Below are positions 1-5,810 of a DNA stretch of 7,970 bases, piece after piece. Made by a program: the position numbers and the translations under genes. Position 1 is the first letter of the stretch; each line of letters opens with the position of its first letter. The stretch comes from Alphaproteobacteria bacterium (lineage in GTDB: Bacteria; Pseudomonadota; Alphaproteobacteria; Puniceispirillales; UBA1172), in the NCBI GenBank assembly GCA_023259875.1, contig JALRFL010000126.1, forward strand, positions 1 through 7,970, written 5' to 3'. The notes beneath the pieces were generated by a model, which saw nothing but the letters and a program-made list of their open reading frames with translations, was not told the origin of the DNA and made no database searches.

Positions 1-160
1 GATACGAAACTATGGCGTTGGGGCGCAGATTCTGAATGATCTTGGCGTTGATAAAATGATCCTATTATCAAATGTTCAGCGCAATATCGTAGGGCTTGAA
101 GGCTATGGGCTGACGATATCCGGCTATCGCAGTTTTGATCATGAGGACGATAACGCATGA
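1..160 (+). CDS. ribBA: 3' end of RibBA-type riboflavin biosynthesis protein (partial)
   Basis: This is the C-terminal end of a gene cut by the left edge; about 52 codons remain, read from base 2 and ending at TGA 158-160. The peptide contains RNYGVGAQILNDLGV and then IVGLEGYGL, which match the end of the GTP cyclohydrolase II-like domain of RibBA proteins. In full-length family members an N-terminal 3,4-dihydroxy-2-butanone 4-phosphate synthase domain precedes it; that part lies outside the window. The usual LTNNPRK-type segment reads LLSNVQRN here, so the asparagine pair and the lysine are changed. This suggests the degenerate, possibly inactive C-terminal domain known from many proteobacterial RibBX proteins. 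The stop overlaps the nusB start (ATGA), so translation is probably coupled. A monofunctional ribA cannot be excluded from the tail alone. Confidence 0.8.
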   Translation, partial: IRNYGVGAQILNDLGVDKMILLSNVQRNIVGLEGYGLTISGYRSFDHEDDNA

Positions 161-654
161 CCGAAACCGATGATCATCAATTAGACCATAAAGATTTGCG
201 GCCAGCCTCAATTCGCCGCCGTGCCGCCGCCCGGATTGCGGCGGTTCAGACGCTTTATCAGCAATGGGGAAGCGCGCAAGCCTTAACCGATGTGGTGGCG
301 AGTTTTCAAAAACGGTTTCTGCCGGAATTGCTGAAAGCGTTTAATCTGACGCATCTTAACGACCAGCATTACACAAGATTAGTTTTTGGGGTTGATGCAA
401 GGCGCGCGGATATGGATGGGCATATTTCATCCTATTTAGGCGAAGGCTGGACGATGGATAGAATCAATCAGATTGATCGGGATATTTTGCGCCTAGCAAT
501 GCTGGAATTTGAAGACTTGCCTGATATTCCTGCGCGGACGATTATTTCAGAATATTCCGCTATTGCTGATAGCTGGGAAGTTGATACCGCCTATATCACC
601 GCCATTCTTGACCGTCTGGCGCATCAGTTTCGCCCCCAAGAGTTCGCGGAATAG
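157..654 (+). CDS. nusB: Transcription antitermination factor NusB
   Basis: NusB binds boxA RNA together with ribosomal protein S10 (NusE) and supports antitermination during rRNA transcription in the cytoplasm. The 165-residue product has the all-helical NusB layout. The basic N-terminal helix is at residues 20-36 (RRRAAARIAAVQTLYQQ), a middle helix with LVFGV is at 75-79, and the typical W-x4-I-x2-IDRDILRLA-x2-E block is at 98-117. A C-terminal segment IISEYSAIADSW...AILDRL follows at 129-154. The final signature usually reads close to FVNGVLD and here reads YITAILD, a mild divergence. A GAGGA ribosome binding site at 143-147 lies 9 nt before the ATG, inside the upstream ribBA gene, and the two genes overlap by 4 nt. 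The N-terminus carries about 18 extra acidic, polar residues, as in many alphaproteobacterial NusB proteins. The identification is firm. Confidence 0.95.
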   Translation: MTETDDHQLDHKDLRPASIRRRAAARIAAVQTLYQQWGSAQALTDVVASFQKRFLPELLKAFNLTHLNDQHYTRLVFGVDARRADMDGHISSYLGEGWTMDRINQIDRDILRLAMLEFEDLPDIPARTIISEYSAIADSWEVDTAYITAILDRLAHQFRPQEFAE

Positions 655-675
655 GAAAACCCTTTCAGAATCATA

Positions 676-693
676 GAAAAACGAAGGTTTTTC
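676..693 (+). terminator. Possible weak terminator after nusB
   Basis: GAAAAAC and GTTTTTC form a perfect 7-bp stem around a GAAG tetraloop, 22 nt after the nusB stop. The 3' arm itself supplies the T tract. The stem is AT-rich and no further T run follows, so it would be a weak intrinsic terminator at best. Its position just before a promoter-like pair supports a transcript end here, but chance is possible. Confidence 0.3.
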
Positions 694-694
694 A

Positions 695-723
695 TTGCAC
701 AGGCTAAGCGCATTGATTATAAA
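695..723 (+). promoter_or_regulatory. Candidate sigma70-type promoter for hppA
   Basis: TTGCAC (695-700) and TATAAA (718-723) are separated by exactly 17 nt, close to the housekeeping consensus at both boxes. The expected start of transcription is near 730, which leaves a leader of about 140 nt before the hppA ATG. It is the best-matching promoter in the gap, and the gap separates two genes of unrelated function. Confidence 0.45.
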
Positions 724-729
724 ACAGCG

Positions 730-870
730 AAATTGAATAGCTAAGGCATAGTTCCTTGTCACTTGGGCTATGTGGCTAATCACTAAACGGATTATCTTTT
801 TGATCAGTTGATGCAATTGGGGGGTCAACGGGTCTTATCGCATACCCCATGAAAACAGGACTAACCAATC
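730..870 (+). other. Long 5' leader of hppA with possible alternative hairpins
   Basis: If the upstream promoter is real, the hppA mRNA starts with about 140 nt of untranslated RNA. Visible pairings are TAGC 738-741 with GCTA 775-778 enclosing CATAG 747-751 with CTATG 768-772. GTTGA 807-811 can pair with TCAAC 825-829, and GGGGT 821-825 with ACCCC 844-848. The last two share base 825 and exclude each other. A run of six G lies at 819-824. I recognise no known riboswitch. The ribosome binding site for hppA is AGGA at 857-860. Confidence 0.25.
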
Positions 871-2922
871 ATGAATTATGATTTCTTCGTCTATATGGCT
901 ATTGCTTGCGGTCTTCTTGGGCTGCTCTATGGTATCTGGGCGTCCAGAAGCGTTCTTGCCGCAAGTGCTGGTAACGAGCGTATGCAAGAAATTGCTGGCG
1001 CCATTCAGGAAGGGGCGCGAGCCTATCTTAACCGTCAATACACCACCATTGGCATAGTCGGTATTGTTGTTGCCGCTGTTCTGGTGTTCACCCTTGGCAT
1101 TTATGTTGCCATTGGCTTTGTGATTGGTGCTGTGCTTTCGGGTATCGCTGGCTATATTGGCATGAATGTGTCGGTACGGGCCAATGTTCGCACCACTGAG
1201 GCCGCCAGACGCTCTCTGGGTGAGGCGCTTTCCATCTCTTTCAAATCTGGTGCTATCACTGGTATGCTGGTTGTTAGCCTTGGTTTGCTTGGCGTTGCTG
1301 GCTATTATATGTATTTGTCCAGCATCAATATGGAAATCCATAAGATGATGGAAGCCTTGGTTGCGCTGTCATTTGGCGCATCATTGATTTCTATCTTTGC
1401 TCGTCTGGGTGGCGGTATCTTTACCAAAGGCGCTGATGTTGGTGCTGACCTTGTTGGTAAGGTAGAGGCCGGTATCCCTGAAGATGATCCTAGAAACCCT
1501 GCGGTTATTGCCGATAATGTGGGTGATAATGTTGGTGACTGCGCTGGTATGGCGGCCGATTTGTTTGAAACTTATGCGGTAACGCTTGTTGCGACTATGC
1601 TGCTCGCGACAATTCAGCTTGGTGGTGATATGAACGCGCTTCTCTTGCCACTTGGTATTGGGGCGGTTTGTATCGTGACCTCAATCATTGGCACTTTCTT
1701 TGTTCGTCTTGGTTCGACGAACAACATTATGGGCGCGCTTTACAAAGGCTTTATCGCAACGGCGGTGCTTTCTGCTATCGCGATTTATTTCCTGATTGAT
1801 CATGTGTTTTCTGGTCAAGAAGCTGGCATGGATTACTTCATCTGCGCAATCGTTGGTCTGGTAGTGACTGGTCTGATGGTATGGATTACCGAATACTATA
1901 CCTCAACCTCATTCCGTCCAGTGAAAGTGGTGGCTAAGGCCTCTGAAACCGGTCATGGCACCAATGTGATTTCTGGTCTTGCTATGTCAATGGAAGCAAC
2001 GGCCATTCCTGCGATTATCATTTCTGCTGGTATCATTGTGTCTTATGTCACCGCTGATATCTATGGTATTGGCATTGCCGCTACGACTATGCTTGCGCTT
2101 GCTGGTATGGTGGTTGCGCTTGATGCTTACGGCCCAGTGACCGATAACGCTGGTGGTATTGCGGAAATGGCTGAACTTGATGACTCCGTTCGTCAAGTGA
2201 CTGATGCTCTCGATGCGGTTGGTAACACCACCAAAGCGGTAACAAAAGGTTATGCTATTGGTTCTGCCGCTTTGGCCGCGCTTGTGCTCTTTGCGGCTTA
2301 TATTGCAGACCTTGAGCGTTATTTCCCAACTCTTGAGATCAATTTCAGCCTGACTGACCCCTATGTTGTGGTTGGCTTGTTGATTGGTGGGATGTTGCCT
2401 TATCTGTTTGCCTCAATGGGTATGCAGGCGGTTGGCCGTGCTGGTGGTGCGGTGGTGGAAGAAGTCCGCCGCCAATTCCGCGAGATCAAAGGCATCATGC
2501 AAGGTAAAGCCAAGCCGGATTACAGCACTGCGGTTGATTTGCTAACCCGTGCCGCTATCCGTGAGATGATCATTCCATCGCTTCTGCCGGTATTGGCACC
2601 TGTTGTGGTGTATTTGGTCATCAACGCTTCGGTTAGCCAAGAAGCCGCCTTCACGGCTGTTGGTGCAATGTTGCTTGGGACGATTGTCACGGGTCTTTAT
2701 GTTGCTATTTCCATGACCGCTGGTGGCGGAGCATGGGACAATGCCAAGAAATATATCGAAGATGGCAACCATGGCGGCAAAGGGTCTGAGGCTCATAAGG
2801 CTGCGGTTACTGGCGATACCGTTGGTGATCCTTATAAGGACACCGCTGGCCCTGCCATTAACCCGATGATCAAGATCATCAATATCGTTGCACTCTTGAT
2901 GCTGGCTGGTCTAGCCGTCTAA
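871..2922 (+). CDS. hppA: K+-independent H+-translocating membrane pyrophosphatase
   Basis: This inner-membrane pump hydrolyses pyrophosphate from biosynthesis and moves protons outward, so it saves energy and pulls anabolic reactions forward. The 683-residue product has the usual family length and is almost entirely membrane helices. The substrate-site motif DVGADLVGKVEAGIPEDD is at residues 189-206, followed by DNVGDNVGDCAGMAADLFE (215-233) with its metal-binding aspartates. DAYGPVTDNAGGIAEM is at 418-433, and near the C-terminus lie GGAWDNAKKYIEDG (619-632) and GDTVGDPYKDTAGP (648-661). The motif GNTTKAVTKG (451-460) has lysine at position 455, where K+-dependent relatives have alanine, so this is predicted to be the K+-independent type. 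Codons favour GGT, GCT and GTT, consistent with strong expression. AGGA lies 10 nt before the ATG. The gene has its own candidate promoter and a strong terminator, so it is probably transcribed alone. Confidence 0.97.
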   Translation: MNYDFFVYMAIACGLLGLLYGIWASRSVLAASAGNERMQEIAGAIQEGARAYLNRQYTTIGIVGIVVAAVLVFTLGIYVAIGFVIGAVLSGIAGYIGMNVSVRANVRTTEAARRSLGEALSISFKSGAITGMLVVSLGLLGVAGYYMYLSSINMEIHKMMEALVALSFGASLISIFARLGGGIFTKGADVGADLVGKVEAGIPEDDPRNPAVIADNVGDNVGDCAGMAADLFETYAVTLVATMLLATIQLGGDMNALLLPLGIGAVCIVTSIIGTFFVRLGSTNNIMGALYKGFIATAVLSAIAIYFLIDHVFSGQEAGMDYFICAIVGLVVTGLMVWITEYYTSTSFRPVKVVAKASETGHGTNVISGLAMSMEATAIPAIIISAGIIVSYVTADIYGIGIAATTMLALAGMVVALDAYGPVTDNAGGIAEMAELDDSVRQVTDALDAVGNTTKAVTKGYAIGSAALAALVLFAAYIADLERYFPTLEINFSLTDPYVVVGLLIGGMLPYLFASMGMQAVGRAGGAVVEEVRRQFREIKGIMQGKAKPDYSTAVDLLTRAAIREMIIPSLLPVLAPVVVYLVINASVSQEAAFTAVGAMLLGTIVTGLYVAISMTAGGGAWDNAKKYIEDGNHGGKGSEAHKAAVTGDTVGDPYKDTAGPAINPMIKIINIVALLMLAGLAV

Positions 2923-2943
2923 AGAGAAGCGATCACCATTTCT

Positions 2944-2977
2944 ATCCCCTTGTGGCCTTGCTGCAAGGGGATTTTTT
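2944..2977 (+). terminator. Rho-independent terminator of hppA
   Basis: ATCCCCTTG (2944-2952) pairs with CAAGGGGAT (2964-2972) as a perfect 9-bp stem. The 11-nt loop can be tightened by two wobble pairs and one GC pair. Six T (2972-2977) follow on the plus strand, 21 nt after the hppA stop. On the minus strand no T run follows the stem, so it does not serve bamE as an intrinsic terminator. Confidence 0.85.
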
Positions 2978-3063
2978 ATGCCAAGGCCATTGTGGATAAG
3001 GGTGATGGCAATCATCACATCACGCCATAAGCCATGGCGATTGATCAGGCTTAAGCAAAGCCA

Positions 3064-3099
3064 GAAGATTTACCTAAAGATTTATCTGAAAATTTATTG
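3064..3099. repeat. Three imperfect 12-bp tandem repeats across the bamE stop codon
   Basis: On the plus strand the units are GAAGATTTACCT, AAAGATTTATCT and GAAAATTTATTG, back to back. The first two differ at 2 of 12 positions and the third is more diverged. On the minus strand each unit carries TAA in the bamE reading frame, so three in-frame stop codons occur 12 nt apart. The unit length is a multiple of three. Confidence 0.6.
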
Positions 3100-3549
3100 G
3101 GAGGAAGCGCCCGGAGGCCTGCCGATATTTGAAAGGATTTGTTCGAAAAATCCAAAATTATCACCCGGTGTTGGGGTGGTGCTGTCCACATAATAGACAG
3201 ATCTTCCATCGTCTTCGTTCGTGAACTCAATAGAGGTCAGCACATCATTATCATCAAAGCTAAATGTCACGACCGTGCGTTCCTGCAAAGCAATTTTTTT
3301 CGCAGGTGCCTTTACCATCACTTGCGAGATATAATAAATGCGACCAGAATCAAAGGCGCCACGCGCAGAAGGCTTGCCAAAAATGGCCTCAACCTCAATT
3401 TGTTTGGTGTTGCCAATCTCAAGCCGTTCAAGAGCGGCTGGATCAAGGCTGTTGCCATGTTGGCTCAACTGACTGCCGCAAGCGGAAACCATTGTCATAA
3501 GGCCAAGACCAAGGGCAAAATTAATTTGTTTTTTCATAAGAGTCTTCAT
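3094..3549 (-). CDS. bamE: Outer membrane protein assembly factor BamE (SmpA/OmlA lipoprotein)
   Basis: BamE is a small lipoprotein on the inner face of the outer membrane that helps the BAM complex insert beta-barrel proteins. The 151-residue product starts with a lipoprotein signal: basic residues (MKTLMKK), a hydrophobic stretch to about residue 22, then the lipobox VSAC with Cys24 as the lipidated residue. The SmpA/OmlA domain follows with LERLEIGNTKQIEVEAIFGKP (about 40-60), a central strand region around RIYYISQV and a strand with VVTFSFDDNDVLTSIEF. The C-terminal ~30 residues are polar and rich in Pro and Thr. Two starts are possible: ATG 3549 as given, or ATG 3537, which gives MKKQINFALGLGL; neither has a strong ribosome binding site. 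In alphaproteobacteria bamE often sits beside the bc1 chaperone gene, as here, divergently. It converges on hppA. Confidence 0.88.
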   Translation of the reverse strand: MKTLMKKQINFALGLGLMTMVSACGSQLSQHGNSLDPAALERLEIGNTKQIEVEAIFGKPSARGAFDSGRIYYISQVMVKAPAKKIALQERTVVTFSFDDNDVLTSIEFTNEDDGRSVYYVDSTTPTPGDNFGFFEQILSNIGRPPGASSQ

Positions 3550-3564
3550 GATAATAACTAGTTA

Positions 3565-3593
3565 CCAATAAGGTAAATACCCAGTTAATGCAA
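3565..3593 (-). promoter_or_regulatory. Candidate promoter for bamE
   Basis: On the minus strand TTGCAT (3593-3588) and TATTGG (3570-3565) are 17 nt apart. The first box is good, the second mediocre. Transcription would begin near 3558, only about 9 nt before ATG 3549, so it would favour either a near-leaderless message or the inner ATG at 3537. The second box lies in the inverted repeat TTACC-N5-GGTAA (3562-3576). Confidence 0.3.
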
Positions 3594-3613
3594 GCGTTGG
3601 CTGTGGCTATCTT
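3585..3613 (+). promoter_or_regulatory. Weak candidate promoter for the chaperone-DUF177 genes
   Basis: TTAATG (3585-3590) and TATCTT (3608-3613) have a 17-nt spacer and would place a start near 3620, about 25 nt before the chaperone gene. Both boxes are only partial matches. A promoter must lie in this 96-bp divergent gap because bamE faces away, but this exact pair is uncertain. Confidence 0.22.
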
Positions 3614-3645
3614 GTTCATCTCCTAGCCTTTCAAGGACATAAGAT

Positions 3646-4218
3646 GTGATGTTAGAGTGGTTGCGTAAAAAAGTTCTCGATTGGTCTCGCCCCTCTAGTG
3701 TGGAGGCAGAATCGCTCTATCGCCAAGTGGCAGAAACCGCGCGCATCCCCCAAATCTATTCCAAATATGCCATCGCTGATAGTTTTGATGGCCGTTTTGA
3801 TACCCTCTGTCTGATAGCGACCCTTTTGGTGAGGCGCTTAACCAAGATGACAGAGGACAGCAACGGTAAACAAAGGGCGCAAGAGCTGATTGATACGATG
3901 TTTGCGGATATGGATTTGAGCCTTCATGAAATTGGTGTCAGTGAAAATAAGGTTGGCAAAAAGGTTAAGGTAATGGCAACCGCCTTTATGGGCAGGGTTA
4001 AAGCGTATGGCGCGGCTCTTGACGCTGGGAATAAAGATATGTTGATAGCCGCGTTGCAGCGCAATCTTTATCGTGACGCCAATGATATGGGCAAGGCAAC
4101 ACTGCTGGCCGATCAGGTTTTGCGCGCGGCTTCGGATTTAGATGATCAGAAAGATGCCGATTTATTAGCAGGCACAATCGCGCCACCGATCAATATGCTG
4201 GATCATGATCATGCTTGA
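3646..4218 (+). CDS. Ubiquinol-cytochrome c chaperone family protein (CBP3/UQCC1-like)
   Basis: The family is related to mitochondrial Cbp3/UQCC1, which helps cytochrome b synthesis and assembly of respiratory complex III; the bacterial role is inferred from that relation. The 190-residue product is soluble and helical. It has the typical PQIYSKYAIADSFDGRFDTL block at about residues 35-54, then ELIDTMFADMDLSLHEIGVSE (80-100), followed by NKVGKKVKVMATAFMGRVKAY (101-121), the most conserved part of the family. The acidic C-terminus ends in DHDHA. The given start is GTG, directly followed by an ATG at 3649. AAGGA at 3633-3637 is 8 nt from the GTG and 11 nt from the ATG, so either may be used. 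The 3' end overlaps the DUF177 gene by 14 nt, indicating one transcript. Confidence 0.88.
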   Translation: MMLEWLRKKVLDWSRPSSVEAESLYRQVAETARIPQIYSKYAIADSFDGRFDTLCLIATLLVRRLTKMTEDSNGKQRAQELIDTMFADMDLSLHEIGVSENKVGKKVKVMATAFMGRVKAYGAALDAGNKDMLIAALQRNLYRDANDMGKATLLADQVLRAASDLDDQKDADLLAGTIAPPINMLDHDHA

Positions 4219-4711
4219 TCTCAGCATTGATTTTGACAAGGTTGAGGCGACCAAACCCTTTCGCCTTGCTATCCAAGCGGATGATGATGCCAGAGCCGCG
4301 CTAGCGCAGAGATTTGAATGGGTAAGAATTGATCGCCTTGAAGCTAACATCACGCTAACGCGGCTATCAAACGAGGCTTGCCACATGACAGGCCAGATTA
4401 CCGCCGATATCGTCATGTCATGCGTGATCAGTGATGCTGAAGTCCCCCAGTCACTTATGATTGAGGTAGATGAGCGATTTGCTGTTATGGATGGCGCGGA
4501 TGATGAGGCTGTGATTGACCCCATGAGTGTTCAGACAGAACCCATGATCAATCGTTCTATTCCCGTAGGTGAGACTGTGGCCCAGTTGATTTTGCTCGAA
4601 GCCCCAGACTGGCCACGCGCAGATGATGTTCCTCTGGTTGATATTGTTGTTAAATCTAAAGATGATTTAGGGCCTTTCGGAAAACTTGCTGATTTGAAGA
4701 AAACAAGATAG
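4205..4711 (+). CDS. DUF177 (YceD-like) family protein
   Basis: YceD-type proteins are linked to 23S rRNA accumulation and ribosome biogenesis in other organisms; the exact biochemical role is not established. The 168-residue product shows the family pattern. Residues 40-75 contain strands leading to ITADIVMSCVIS, with the single conserved Cys73 typical of alphaproteobacterial members, which lack the second cysteine of other groups. Residues 113-142 (EPMINRSIPVGETVAQLILLE, then PDWPR) match the conserved core. The C-terminus GPFGKLADLKK resembles the usual PF-x-L-x2-LK ending. Starts at 4205 (MIMLDL) or 4211 (MLDL) are both possible; both lie within the end of the chaperone gene. In many bacteria rpmF follows this gene, but here plsX does, which is common in alphaproteobacteria. 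The TAG stop is in the same frame as plsX. Confidence 0.87.
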   Translation: MIMLDLSIDFDKVEATKPFRLAIQADDDARAALAQRFEWVRIDRLEANITLTRLSNEACHMTGQITADIVMSCVISDAEVPQSLMIEVDERFAVMDGADDEAVIDPMSVQTEPMINRSIPVGETVAQLILLEAPDWPRADDVPLVDIVVKSKDDLGPFGKLADLKKTR

Positions 4712-4722
4712 AAAAATACAAT
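4694..4722 (+). promoter_or_regulatory. Candidate internal promoter for plsX-fabH
   Basis: TTGAAG (4694-4699) and TACAAT (4717-4722) are 17 nt apart; the second box differs from consensus at one position. The start of transcription would be near 4729, giving an mRNA that opens with GGGG about 10 nt before the TTG start of plsX. The surrounding sequence is AT-rich, which raises the chance of a coincidental match. Confidence 0.35.
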
Positions 4723-4741
4723 ATTTTTGGGGCTTGGATTT

Positions 4742-5809
4742 TTGACTAATAAAGAGATAAAACTTGCGATAGATGCCATGGGCGGTGATGACGCTCCGCA
4801 GTGTGTGATAAGCGGAACTGCTCTTGCTATGCAGAATGATCCTGATTTGCGGCCTATTCTGGTTGGTGATGAAAATCAGCTAAAGCCACTGATGCAAAAC
4901 AATCCTATCCTGCATCAAGCAGAAATCCTTCATACCGAGGACATGGTCACTTCAGATGAGGTGCCGTCACAGGCTTTGCGAACGGGTAAAAACTCCTCCA
5001 TGCGGTTGGCGATTGATCTTGTGAAATCAGGTGAGGCTAGCGCCGTTGTTTCGGCTGGTAATTCTGGGGCGCTAATGATTATGGCATTGATGGTTTTGCG
5101 CACCATTGAGGGGATAGAGCGTCCGGCCTTGGCGGCTTTGTTTCCAACCCTCAATGGGCCGAGCTGTATGCTGGATTTAGGTGCAAATATTGATTGCTCA
5201 TCTACGAATCTGGTGCAATTTGCCGCCATGGGTGATGCGTTTTATCGTGTTATCGGCAAAGTGGATCGCCCTAGCATCGGGCTGCTTAATGTTGGCGAAG
5301 AAGAACAAAAAGGCAGTGCCTCTATTCGTGAGGCTGCGGCTATTCTTTCTGATCCTGCAATCCAGATGAACTATGCCGGATTTATTGAAGGTGACGGGAT
5401 TCCCATGGGTGAGGCACAAGTCATCGTTTGTGATGGGTTTAGTGGCAATGTTGCCCTGAAAACCGCAGAAGGCACCTCAAAGCTGATCGGTACTATGATT
5501 CGCAATTCGTTTCGAGCAACCATATTTTCACGGCTAGGGTATATTTTAGCGCGCCGGTCGTTTCAACAACTGCGCGATATGATGAATCCCCAACGCTACA
5601 ATGGCGCAGTGTTGTTGGGATTAAATGGTATTGTTGTGAAATCTCACGGTGGCGCCAATCAAGATGGGATCGCTAATGCCATAAAGGTAGCAAGTGACAT
5701 GCATCGTCATGGGTTTATGGATGATCTCAAGAATGGCATAGCCCGTTCCATTGATGCGATTGAAGTGGCGCAATCGGAAAAAATGAAAAGCAAAGAGGAA
5801 ACCTCTTAA
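4742..5809 (+). CDS. plsX: Phosphate acyltransferase PlsX
   Basis: PlsX converts acyl-ACP and phosphate into acyl-phosphate, the donor used by PlsY for the first acylation of glycerol-3-phosphate. It is a peripheral membrane enzyme of phospholipid synthesis. Numbered from the TTG chosen here (355 residues), the landmarks are AIDAMGGDDAP (9-19), SAGNSGAL (104-111), LDLGAN (144-149), LLNVGEEEQKG (181-191) and CDGFSGNVALKTAEG (230-244). The length is usual. No ATG occurs before the essential AIDAMGGD strand, so a TTG start is required. TTG 4742 (MTNKEIKLAIDAMGG) has GGGG 9 nt upstream and resembles family N-termini; TTG 4727 would add five residues. The gene follows DUF177 by 30 nt in the same frame and precedes fabH by 1 bp, the classic plsX-fabH pair. 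Confidence 0.95.
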   Translation: MTNKEIKLAIDAMGGDDAPQCVISGTALAMQNDPDLRPILVGDENQLKPLMQNNPILHQAEILHTEDMVTSDEVPSQALRTGKNSSMRLAIDLVKSGEASAVVSAGNSGALMIMALMVLRTIEGIERPALAALFPTLNGPSCMLDLGANIDCSSTNLVQFAAMGDAFYRVIGKVDRPSIGLLNVGEEEQKGSASIREAAAILSDPAIQMNYAGFIEGDGIPMGEAQVIVCDGFSGNVALKTAEGTSKLIGTMIRNSFRATIFSRLGYILARRSFQQLRDMMNPQRYNGAVLLGLNGIVVKSHGGANQDGIANAIKVASDMHRHGFMDDLKNGIARSIDAIEVAQSEKMKSKEETS

Positions 5810-5810
5810 G

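Noticed and set aside
655..870. Possible TPP or other known riboswitch, or a remnant of thiL, in the gap before hppA
   Set aside because: I find no conserved TPP riboswitch core and no peptide stretch resembling ThiL in any frame.
835..1341. 168-codon minus-strand open frame
   Set aside because: It is antisense to hppA, has a polar low-complexity product rich in Asn and Ser, and follows from the GGT/GCT-rich codons of the real gene.
3023..3039. Hairpin CGCCAT-N5-ATGGCG as a terminator for bamE
   Set aside because: The stem is only 6 bp and no T run follows on the minus strand, so it lacks the form of an intrinsic terminator.
2978..3193. 71-codon plus-strand open frame after hppA
   Set aside because: It starts in the terminator T tract and its KIYLKIYLKIY stretch is only the translation of the 12-bp repeat.
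3139..3561. 140-codon plus-strand open frame opposite bamE
   Set aside because: The minus-strand frame has a signal sequence, lipobox and SmpA/OmlA domain; the plus-strand product shows no recognisable pattern.
4201..4219. Three GATC sites and the palindrome ATGATCAT at the chaperone-DUF177 overlap
   Set aside because: They are explained by coding sequence (Asp-His-Asp-His and the next gene's start); alphaproteobacteria typically use GANTC methylation, and I see no wider cluster.
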